DNA of 17,746 bases from Phycisphaeraceae bacterium (lineage in GTDB: Bacteria > Planctomycetota > Phycisphaerae > Phycisphaerales > UBA1924). The first letter of the stretch is position 1. Each line of letters starts with the position of its first letter. The stretch lies in contig WUAJ01000027.1 of assembly GCA_009827215.1 (NCBI GenBank), positions 1 through 17,746 on the forward strand, read 5' to 3'. Position numbers and translations under genes: made by a program. This document shows positions 11,664 to 17,746 of this stretch, piece by piece. Below the pieces are notes generated by a model. The model saw only the letters and a program-made list of their open reading frames with translations, had not been told where the DNA came from and ran no database searches.

Positions 11664-14531
11664 TTAAGGTAGGGTGATGGCCTTATTGACCCGCACCTCA
11701 TATCCAGGCACTCGCACACTAATCACCGCTTGATCACCGCTCGTTAGTTCTCGGAACACGAACGAACGCCGACCCTCTTCTTTCGTCTCGATCGCGCTGA
11801 TCGTTGACTCTTGACGAGCGTTCTTCGGCGCCACCGCGAATAGATCCGCAGAGATCCGCTCGCCCGTCTGGTTGGTCACGATCGCATCGACCTCAACCAA
11901 ACCATCCCGCGCCCCTTTCCGGAACTTCAGATCCAGATCAATCACATCGGTACCCAGCTCGATCTCTCGCTCGACACGCATCAAGCCGTACTCTTTGTCC
12001 GCCATGAGCTCGACATCGAAGACCAAATCCTTCATCCCCGCGAGTTGCGCGGAGGAATACGACACATCAAGATCGATCCGTTCTTCAAGCCCCGCCGTCA
12101 CCACAAAGTTCACCACGCGTGGAACGATCTCCCATGACCGATCCACATTCGTCCCTCCTGGCTCCGAGTACCCGCCTGGTTCAACAATGTACACTCGCCC
12201 GCGAATCGAAAAATCCCAAGGATTCTTCACCACAAGCTGATGCTTGTGCACACCAGTCGTCGCATCCAATCGATCCGGAGTCAATCGCAGATTCCCCAAG
12301 AACTGCACCAACTCCGGATTCACCCCAGTCACAATCACAGGCGTGCGCGTCACCTCGATCCGATGCATCGGGAGACTCAGTTCAGTCTCATGCGAGAGTC
12401 CGATGATCTCCTCGTTCCCGAACAGATCCACAAGTCGGACCGCACCTGTGCTCAATGGCAGCTCAACCACAGCATGCTCCATCGTCGGCTCATCGAGCCA
12501 CAGCACGATCGCGCCATCCGAGATCCCATCGGTCAACGAATCATCACGCGCATCAAGATCGCCGCGCGATGAGCACAAAAGCATCCGCACGCCGTGCTCC
12601 AGATCTATCTCTTCGATCGCTTCTCGACCCCCTAGCTGATCCACCAGCGTCCTCCACACCAACAACTCCGGCGCCGGCATCACACGACCACGCTGACCAG
12701 GTTCCACAATCCATGGATCACTCAGCACGATCTGCGTGTTGCGTGCATCAGCGCCAGCAAGTTTGCTTGCCCACCATGACGAGATCGCTCGGCGTCCCAA
12801 CCACCCAACACGCGACCATACGGATTCCTGCGTACCAGCCGATGCATACGCACGATGAACCACACTCAGTTCACCGCCATCCGCTTCACTCCGCACAGGC
12901 GCCCACTGTCCGATCAGATCCGACATCGCGTCATCGGGATATGTTGGATCATCCTGAACCAAGAGCCGGATCGATTCGCTCATCACACCCGCTTCAAAGG
13001 GACGATCCATCGCCCAAGGCACACCAATCACAGCACCCGGCACATAGGGATCCATCAACCCACGCACCTCACCCGCTTCATCCGCGAGCACATCGCTCTT
13101 GTCTTCATTGGGCGCGATGCCCAAGCGCCACTGCGAAACCTGCTGACCATACCGATCCAATAAAGATCCGATCATCGGCAACGCGATCGATTCATGCTCC
13201 GTCAACAGCTTAAACACCGCATCGTGATCGATCGCCGCTTGATCCGCGAGTTCGAACGGCACCTCCGCCATCGTCAGACTCACATCCACCCCCATCTCAA
13301 CAACACGATCCACGGAACTCAACAGCATCGAGTCCTTGTCCAGATCCTCTCCCACAGTGTCCGCATCCATCGCACGCATCTCAAGATGCTTAACCCCACT
13401 CATCTGCACGATGTCTGGGAGCGTCTGCAGCAAACGCTCATCAAGCGTCGTTGATCGAAGCGCAAAGATCGAATCCTCTGGAACCAATCGCTTCGCACCA
13501 AATCCACCAACGAGCTTCCCACCAATGCGTTCTGGTTGCCAAAGAAAGTCCAGCTCGTTGCGCCCGACCAATCCCGCTCCGGAATACACATCAAATACCG
13601 CCGAATACCAGCCGTATTTGGGGAGATCAGGAGTCCATTCCTCGTTCAAACCATTGCCGCGCCCGCTCTCATGCTCATCAACGAGTTGGCTCGACGCATC
13701 AAACACGCGCACATACGAGCGCAGATCATCACCTGTCAGATCGCGCACCATCATCTGGAGTTTCGGAGGCTGCTCACCAGAAACAATGTTTCCTGGAGTC
13801 CCTGTGCTGAGCCCGATCATCGGAACCTGAGCAACAACCACATCATCGAACCACGCGCCGCCTTCGTAATCCTGCGCCCAAACAGTGAAGGGTTTCACCC
13901 TCCTCGTCCTCGGCTGCTGCTCAGGTTGCAACAACTGCAATTCAACACGAACAAACGCCGCTTCAGGTTTGGTGCCCTCAATGAAGACAGAGAGCAACTC
14001 CCACTCGCCGCGTGTGCGCACCAAGCGCGTCGATACCTCGGATTCTTCAATTTCATTGCCCGCACGATCAATCAGCACCGCAACCAATCGCGCTCGAGCA
14101 TGCAAGAGCCCATCCGTCCGAACGCGTGCACTGATCAGATAATCCGCGTTCGGAAACACCGTCAACTCGCCGTGGCGCAGGATCAGACTCGTCGATCCCC
14201 CATCGGTTGGAAGGTGCACCGATCCCTCACCCGAAAAAGCCGGGGATGAGTAATCCAGCGCCGCTCGATTCCAGATCGGGAACCCCGGCCGATCCCTCGG
14301 CACATCGGGATCATGCTGAGCACGGATCCATCCCAGCGGAACAGGGAGCGGGTTGGTGTACTGCTCCTCGAAATCAAACGCGCGGATGATGCGTCCGGCG
14401 TATTCTGGACGCGTGATCGTCCCGCCGTCCTCGATGTCGCGCGTCTGAATCGCATGGGACGAGTGTGTAGAGCACAGCACCACCGCGCCCGCGATCCATC
14501 GCGAAAGCGCGGCCATGTACCCGCCACTCAT
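11664..14531 (-). CDS. Large secreted multidomain protein, function unknown
   Basis: A 955-residue protein with an N-terminal signal sequence (hydrophobic core LSRWIAGAVVLC, then HSSHA). ATG 14531 is chosen because AAGG lies eight bases upstream. ATG 14555 has GGGA only two bases away, and ATG 14516 is also possible. Residues about 50-235 look like a carbohydrate-binding-type beta-sandwich, opening FDFEEQYTNPLPVPLGW and closing with the family-like GGAWFDDVVV. The middle (about 340-690) alternates strands and helices and could be a TIM-barrel-like domain (for example VSQWRLGIAPNED), but I see no certain catalytic pair. The last 200 residues are beta-rich, with repeated immunoglobulin-like patterns. 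It is acidic and has no C-terminal anchor. Role in binding or processing extracellular polysaccharide is a guess from the first domain. Confidence 0.75.
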   Translation of the reverse strand: MSGGYMAALSRWIAGAVVLCSTHSSHAIQTRDIEDGGTITRPEYAGRIIRAFDFEEQYTNPLPVPLGWIRAQHDPDVPRDRPGFPIWNRAALDYSSPAFSGEGSVHLPTDGGSTSLILRHGELTVFPNADYLISARVRTDGLLHARARLVAVLIDRAGNEIEESEVSTRLVRTRGEWELLSVFIEGTKPEAAFVRVELQLLQPEQQPRTRRVKPFTVWAQDYEGGAWFDDVVVAQVPMIGLSTGTPGNIVSGEQPPKLQMMVRDLTGDDLRSYVRVFDASSQLVDEHESGRGNGLNEEWTPDLPKYGWYSAVFDVYSGAGLVGRNELDFLWQPERIGGKLVGGFGAKRLVPEDSIFALRSTTLDERLLQTLPDIVQMSGVKHLEMRAMDADTVGEDLDKDSMLLSSVDRVVEMGVDVSLTMAEVPFELADQAAIDHDAVFKLLTEHESIALPMIGSLLDRYGQQVSQWRLGIAPNEDKSDVLADEAGEVRGLMDPYVPGAVIGVPWAMDRPFEAGVMSESIRLLVQDDPTYPDDAMSDLIGQWAPVRSEADGGELSVVHRAYASAGTQESVWSRVGWLGRRAISSWWASKLAGADARNTQIVLSDPWIVEPGQRGRVMPAPELLVWRTLVDQLGGREAIEEIDLEHGVRMLLCSSRGDLDARDDSLTDGISDGAIVLWLDEPTMEHAVVELPLSTGAVRLVDLFGNEEIIGLSHETELSLPMHRIEVTRTPVIVTGVNPELVQFLGNLRLTPDRLDATTGVHKHQLVVKNPWDFSIRGRVYIVEPGGYSEPGGTNVDRSWEIVPRVVNFVVTAGLEERIDLDVSYSSAQLAGMKDLVFDVELMADKEYGLMRVEREIELGTDVIDLDLKFRKGARDGLVEVDAIVTNQTGERISADLFAVAPKNARQESTISAIETKEEGRRSFVFRELTSGDQAVISVRVPGYEVRVNKAITLP

Positions 14532-14629
14532 TTGGACGCCCTTGTTTCCAGCCATCTTCCCAAATCATCGGCTCTTTCATCCATTCCTATCCATTTACAC
14601 GATGTGCTCCCCCCCCATCCCCCTCACGC

Positions 14630-14635
14630 TACGAT
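14630..14635 (+). promoter_or_regulatory. -10-like hexamer for a leaderless deiodinase-like gene
   Basis: TACGAT (four of six against TATAAT) ends six bases before the ATG at 14642, and no Shine-Dalgarno sequence is present upstream. A start at the A of ATG would produce a leaderless transcript. No -35 box was found. The short divergent region (14532-14641) must also hold the promoter of the large secreted protein gene, which I could not place. Confidence 0.3.
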
Positions 14636-14641
14636 GAATCC

Positions 14642-15319
14642 ATGACCAAACAGTCCACAAATGACCATTCCGAAAGCAACTGGATCCCACTCGACCCCCA
14701 CACTCCGGATGGATCCTCCCTCGAAGGTGCGACCAAGTTCTACCAGACCATCCAAAAACGCCGGACTGTCCGTCATTTTTCAGACAAGCCTGTCCCGCGT
14801 GAGGTGATTGAGCAGGTCCTCCTCGCCGCCGGGACCTCACCCTCCGGCGCTCACAAGCAGCCGTGGCGCTTCATTGCCGTCTCCAATAAGGACATCAAAC
14901 ACAAGATCCGCCTCGCCGTCGAAGAAGTCGAACGCGAGTTCTACGAAGATCGCGCCTCCGATCGCTGGCTCGAAGACCTCGAACCCTTCGAGACCAATCC
15001 AGACAAGTCCTACATCGACACCGTCCCCTGGCTCATCATCGTCATGGCGCTCCGCACCACAGACGACGGCGGACAGGTCTACTACCTCAACGAATCCGTC
15101 GGAATCGCGACCGGACTCCTCCTCACCGCAGCGCACCACGCAGGACTCGCGACACTGACGCACACCCCATCCCCAATGAAGTTCCTCCGCGATGTCCTCG
15201 ATCGTCCAGAGCACGAGCGCCCCTACATGATGATCCCTATGGGGTATCCCACCGAGGATTGCAAAGTCCCAGACATCAAGCGCAAGGACCTCGACGAACT
15301 CGCGGTGTTCATCGAATAA
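14642..15319 (+). CDS. Nitroreductase-fold flavoenzyme, iodotyrosine deiodinase (IYD)-like
   Basis: A 225-residue flavoprotein of the nitroreductase superfamily. The FMN-phosphate arginines Arg40, Arg41 and Arg44 (KRRTVRHFSDKPVP), SPSGAHKQPW (66-75) and the C-terminal MGYPTEDCKVPDIKRKDLD (200-218) closely follow iodotyrosine deiodinase rather than general nitroreductases. Glu97, Tyr101 and Lys122 lie at the same spacing as the halotyrosine-binding lid residues of human IYD (Glu157, Tyr161, Lys182, from memory), a constant offset of 60 that also fits the arginines. IYD reductively removes iodide or other halides from mono- and dihalotyrosine. Here it would be cytosolic, since there is no signal peptide or anchor. 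It is a single gene, divergent from the large secreted protein, and its stop codon overlaps the shared terminator. Confidence 0.9.
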   Translation: MTKQSTNDHSESNWIPLDPHTPDGSSLEGATKFYQTIQKRRTVRHFSDKPVPREVIEQVLLAAGTSPSGAHKQPWRFIAVSNKDIKHKIRLAVEEVEREFYEDRASDRWLEDLEPFETNPDKSYIDTVPWLIIVMALRTTDDGGQVYYLNESVGIATGLLLTAAHHAGLATLTHTPSPMKFLRDVLDRPEHERPYMMIPMGYPTEDCKVPDIKRKDLDELAVFIE

Positions 15320-15344
15320 AAAACCCCGACTGTTTGAGCCGGGG
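15318..15344 (-). terminator. Rho-independent terminator of atpG (overlaps the deiodinase-like stop codon)
   Basis: On the minus strand CCCCGGCT and AGTCGGGG pair over 8 bp (one G-T), with a five-base loop CAAAC, followed by six T. It lies 26 bases after the atpG stop. The T run is the complement of the convergent gene's TAA codon and following A's. Confidence 0.9.
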
Positions 15345-15370
15345 CATGTGGATTCTGTAATGCGATTCGC

Positions 15371-16246
15371 TCACTCGAGAGCCGCGGCACCCGAGATGAT
15401 TTCGGTAAGCTCAGTCGTGATCTGAGTCTGACGCACGCGATTGAACTCACGCTTGAGCAGATGACCCATCTTGCCCGCGTTGTCCGTCGCGGCTTTCATC
15501 GCGACCATACGAGCGATGTGCTCGGAAACAACCGCGTCATTGAAGCATTGGAACAACACAGCTTTGACCGCTGCCGGGAGCAGCGAATCGAGCAGCGATT
15601 CCGCGTCGGGAGAGAACTCGTACACATCTTGCATCGAGCTTTCGCTGCCGTCGCTCTCAACCTCTGGGGTCGAGAATGGGAGCAGCTGCATCACCTCTGG
15701 ACGCTGACGACCAGCGCTGATGTATTTCATGTAAACCACGCGAACCGCCGAGACCTCGCCGTTGACAAACATCTCGATAAAGCGTGCCGCGAGTCGCTCA
15801 ACATCCTCAAACGCCGGCTTATCACCGATGTGTGTGTGATGCGTGAAGTCAGTGAAACCATTGAACTTCAGAGCACTCGCGCCCTTCTTCCCAACGATCT
15901 CGATCTGACCATTCCCAGCCGCGGATGACTCACGCAAGTGCTTGAGCGCGGTACGAACGATGGTGCCGTTGTATGGACCACACAGACCACGATCCGCGCT
16001 GAGCACGAGCGTCAGCTCGTTTGCTTCCGCAGATGGTTCGGTCAGCAGTGGATGCCCCTCACCCACACCCGCTTCCGCGAGCTGAGCGACCAGATCAAAC
16101 AGCGTGTCGGTATACGGCCGAGTCGCGAGCGAAGACTGCTGCGCCTTGGCAAACTTACTCGTCGCGATCATCTGCATCGTGCGCGTAATACGCTTGATGT
16201 TCCCGACCGCCTTCATCCGCTTCTTGATATCGCGTGCATTACCCAT
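15371..16246 (-). CDS. atpG: ATP synthase F1 gamma subunit
   Basis: A 291-residue protein, the usual length for AtpG. The N-terminal shaft helix is MGNARDIKKRMKAVGNIKRITRTMQMIATSKF. SADRGLCGPYNGTI is the conserved central strand and loop. The C-terminal helix (SEHIARMVAMKAATDNAGKM, then REFNRVRQTQITTELTEIISGAAAL) pairs with the N-terminal helix to form the rotor shaft. ATG 16246 matches the universally conserved N-terminus; the frame open to 16294 is rejected. No ribosome site is visible, and TATCAT lies eight bases upstream. No other ATP synthase gene adjoins it, unlike the usual atpHAGDC order, and it ends in its own terminator. Confidence 0.97.
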   Translation of the reverse strand: MGNARDIKKRMKAVGNIKRITRTMQMIATSKFAKAQQSSLATRPYTDTLFDLVAQLAEAGVGEGHPLLTEPSAEANELTLVLSADRGLCGPYNGTIVRTALKHLRESSAAGNGQIEIVGKKGASALKFNGFTDFTHHTHIGDKPAFEDVERLAARFIEMFVNGEVSAVRVVYMKYISAGRQRPEVMQLLPFSTPEVESDGSESSMQDVYEFSPDAESLLDSLLPAAVKAVLFQCFNDAVVSEHIARMVAMKAATDNAGKMGHLLKREFNRVRQTQITTELTEIISGAAALE

Positions 16247-16254
16247 AGGAGTCG

Positions 16255-16288
16255 ATGATAGCCCCGCACACCCTGAGCTTCCGCTCAG
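16255..16288 (-). promoter_or_regulatory. atpG control region: -10 box and perfect palindrome
   Basis: TATCAT (16255-16260 on the minus strand) matches the -10 consensus in five of six and ends eight bases before atpG ATG, so the transcript would be leaderless or nearly so. Where a -35 box should be is a perfect 16-base inverted repeat, CTGAGC-TTCC-GCTCAG (16273-16288), instead of a TTGACA-like sequence. This could be an activator or repressor site. If transcription starts further upstream, it would be an RNA hairpin with a GGAA (GNRA) loop. Confidence 0.4.
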
Positions 16289-16355
16289 AGACACTCACCA
16301 AACCCCTGAATTGCTCAAAATTGACCGATTCAACCCCACCCATCCGAGCTGTCGA

Positions 16356-16577
16356 TCACTCCCCAGAAGCGTGCCGACGAGGACCACGATCCTCACCCAT
16401 CCGATACGGCTGGGTTTCTTCTGGATACGGAAATGCCGTGCTCAAGCCCGTAATCCTCGGCAAGCTCGCCTTCTCCGGCAATCCCGCCTGAGAACTCGAC
16501 TGCTGGACCTTCTCAGCTCCTGATGAGTTACTGACATCTTTCCCATCACGCACGGCAGACCTCTCTTCCATACTCAT
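16356..16577 (-). CDS. Possible small hydrophilic protein
   Basis: A 73-residue frame in an otherwise empty 423-base stretch between atpG and the PhnP-like gene. ATG 16577 has GGAG ten bases upstream; the frame could also start at ATG 16622. The product is charged and Ser/Gln/Pro-rich, with no hydrophobic segment and no motif I know, and would be largely disordered. The same strand as its neighbours and plausible codon use favour a gene; lack of recognisable similarity argues caution. Apart from this frame and the atpG control region, I see nothing in 16247-16669. Confidence 0.35.
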   Translation of the reverse strand: MSMEERSAVRDGKDVSNSSGAEKVQQSSSQAGLPEKASLPRITGLSTAFPYPEETQPYRMGEDRGPRRHASGE

Positions 16578-16669
16578 CCAGTCCCAACTCCACACAGAAA
16601 CCAGTCCCGGACATGGAAGCATGACACGGAAACGACAAGCCGCAAGCCAATATGTTCAGAAACCGTGAA

Positions 16670-17485
16670 CTACTCCACGATCAAGCCGTCATACGCGAGA
16701 TCGATCCCCTCACGCAACGACCGAGTAGTCTCCGCGTGCGCCAGATCATGCGTCATGTGCACGAACAAGGTCCGAGAAGCCCCGATCCGCTCCGCCTCCT
16801 CCACCGCTTGAGCAACCGTGAAATGTGTCCGATGCGGACGATGCCGCAGCGCATCGAGCACCAGCGTCTCCACACCCTCCAGATATCCACGCGACGAATC
16901 CGGGATCTCAACCACATCCGTGCAGTACGCGATCGGGAGCACCTGAGATTCATCCTGGATCTCGTCGCTCTCAAAACGAAACCCAAGGATCTCCTGTACG
17001 CCGTGCATCAATGTCATGGGAGTGATCTTCATCCCAAACAACTCGATCATCTCCCCCGCCACCAGTTCCCGCGGCACCAGATCCGCGATAAACGACTTCT
17101 GTATATTCTTCTCTTTCTCGAAGATGTGCTGATACACCCGACGCAGCGACTGATGCGTATGCGCATCGGCCCACACCTCAATCGGCTGCTTCATGATCTC
17201 ATTAAACCGACGGATCTCATCCAATCCCCACACATGATCCACGTGATTATGCGTGATCAAGATCGCATCCACACGCGTGATCCCCTCCCGCAAAACCTGC
17301 TCGCGCAGATCCGGCGACGCATCAATCAGGATCACCCGCTCCTGACCAGTTGAGTCCACAAACTCAATCGTCGCGCTCGTCCGCGTCCGCGTATCGCGCG
17401 GATCCGACGATCTGCACACCGCACAATCACACGCGATGATCGGCACTCCCGCCGATGTCCCAGTTCCCAAAAAGCGAATACGCAT
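16670..17485 (-). CDS. PhnP-like metallo-beta-lactamase-fold phosphodiesterase
   Basis: A 271-residue MBL-fold hydrolase. It starts RIRFLGTGTSAGVPIIACDC, then CDCAVC, the structural-zinc cysteine set seen in PhnP and relatives. The catalytic metal motif is THNHVDH, with further ligands in LMHG, the aspartate of YCTDV and a C-terminal HMTHD. PhnP hydrolyses cyclic phosphodiesters (ribosyl 1,2-cyclic phosphate in phosphonate degradation). No phosphonate genes are nearby, so a general cyclic phosphodiesterase role is as likely. ATG 17485 is preferred to an in-frame TTG two codons upstream. The gene starts 20 bases after the stop of the VWA/BatA-type gene and may be co-transcribed with it. Confidence 0.9.
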   Translation of the reverse strand: MRIRFLGTGTSAGVPIIACDCAVCRSSDPRDTRTRTSATIEFVDSTGQERVILIDASPDLREQVLREGITRVDAILITHNHVDHVWGLDEIRRFNEIMKQPIEVWADAHTHQSLRRVYQHIFEKEKNIQKSFIADLVPRELVAGEMIELFGMKITPMTLMHGVQEILGFRFESDEIQDESQVLPIAYCTDVVEIPDSSRGYLEGVETLVLDALRHRPHRTHFTVAQAVEEAERIGASRTLFVHMTHDLAHAETTRSLREGIDLAYDGLIVE

Positions 17486-17505
17486 ACCCAACGATAGTCC
17501 GCCCC

Positions 17506-17746
17506 TTACAAATACACCTTCCGATTATAAATCCACCACTCAATCATCATCACCCCCAGCGCCCCCAGCAGCAGCCACACCCACCATTCCTTGAGCCGCT
17601 TGATCTCCCCCTGACCGCTCGCGCTCACGACCCGATTCGACAGCCCCACGCTCTCCGACGTACCCGCGTCAGACTCCGGACCATCAAGCAAGTTCGCGGC
17701 ATAAAACCGAACGATCTTCCCGTCATCCTCGATGTCACTCGTCCCC
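17506..17746 (-). CDS. C-terminus of a VWA/BatA-type membrane protein (5' end outside window)
   Basis: The frame is open from the right edge to a TAA at 17506-17508, giving about 79 residues; a TTG at 17691 is an internal codon, not a start. The visible part has a beta-strand region ending KIVRFYAANLLDGPESDAG, then a linker, then one membrane helix and a short basic tail (EWWVWLLLGALGVMMIEWWIYNRKVYL split by the bilayer). Planctomycete VWA-domain/BatA-like proteins end this way, with EWW-YNR-VY after the last helix and an N/L-F/L-D-P-ESD motif before it. The VWA domain itself would lie outside the window. Function is inferred from this tail only. Confidence 0.7.
   Translation of the reverse strand, partial: GTSDIEDDGKIVRFYAANLLDGPESDAGTSESVGLSNRVVSASGQGEIKRLKEWWVWLLLGALGVMMIEWWIYNRKVYL

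Noticed and set aside
12455..14249. Long plus-strand frames (252 and 237 residues) opposite the large secreted protein
   Set aside because: They have Ser/His/Arg/Pro-rich low-quality composition, no ribosome sites, and lie fully within a convincing minus-strand gene.
17506..17691. Self-contained 61-residue protein starting at TTG 17691
   Set aside because: The frame stays open to the window edge and the upstream residues continue the VWA/BatA-type tail, so it is a truncated larger gene.
1..17746. tRNA, rRNA, CRISPR array, insertion sequence or phage genes
   Set aside because: I looked for cloverleaf-like arms, regularly spaced repeats, transposase and integrase motifs on both strands and saw none. 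The excisionase-type HTH is paired with a PIN toxin, not an integrase.

Overview
The window looks like a chromosomal segment of a planctomycete, most probably class Phycisphaerae. This is inferred from several family signatures. There is a PEP-CTERM-like secreted protein ending in a proline-hydrophobic-tetra-arginine tail. There is a DUF2231-like membrane protein fused to a planctomycete-type cytochrome c domain. There is a membrane protein with an N-terminal CxxC...CxxC zinc ribbon, and a VWA/BatA-type C-terminus. Base composition is moderately GC-rich (about 60 % in sampled lines), and the tetramer GATC is strikingly dense. No tRNA, rRNA, CRISPR array or transposon was seen.

Layout. Positions 1-2493 hold the 3' end of a DCC/DUF393 thiol oxidoreductase gene (+). 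It meets an opposing compact operon (DUF5684-like membrane protein, zinc-ribbon membrane protein, OsmC), preceded by a separate small membrane protein gene. Positions 2545-3729 are an AT-rich island carrying a two-gene toxin-antitoxin module (excisionase-type HTH antitoxin and PIN-domain toxin, both +). Positions 3753-5916 are thiC (-) behind a TPP riboswitch and a -10 box that places the transcript start at the edge of the aptamer. Positions 5925-7668 (-) are a three-gene envelope redox cassette: a Tat-exported helical protein, a membrane-bound cytochrome c protein, and a membrane-anchored HEAT-like protein. Positions 7804-8678 are a PEP-CTERM-like secreted protein with promoter and terminator. 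Then come a DinB-family protein, an AhpD-like protein plus SDR oxidoreductase pair, and their probable TetR regulator (8783-11555). Positions 11664-14531 encode a large secreted protein of unknown function. Position 14642 starts a nitroreductase-fold flavoenzyme (+) that matches iodotyrosine deiodinase at its key residues. Positions 15371-16246 are atpG (ATP synthase gamma), isolated from any other ATP synthase gene. The right end holds a possible small ORF, a PhnP-like metallo-beta-lactamase-fold hydrolase, and the C-terminus of a VWA/BatA-type membrane protein.

How the parts relate. Most of the region is ordinary housekeeping and envelope genes on the minus strand. Two themes recur. One is thiol/redox chemistry (DCC protein, OsmC, AhpD-like CxxC protein, SDR, cysteine-rich TetR, cytochrome c cassette). 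The other is short or absent 5' leaders: the PIN toxin, the deiodinase-like gene and atpG lack a Shine-Dalgarno sequence but have a -10-like hexamer 6-8 bases before ATG, as expected for leaderless transcripts. The most unusual items are the foreign-looking HTH/PIN module, the deiodinase-like enzyme, the orphan atpG with a perfect palindrome in its control region, the cysteine-cluster TetR, and the extreme GATC density outside the toxin-antitoxin island.
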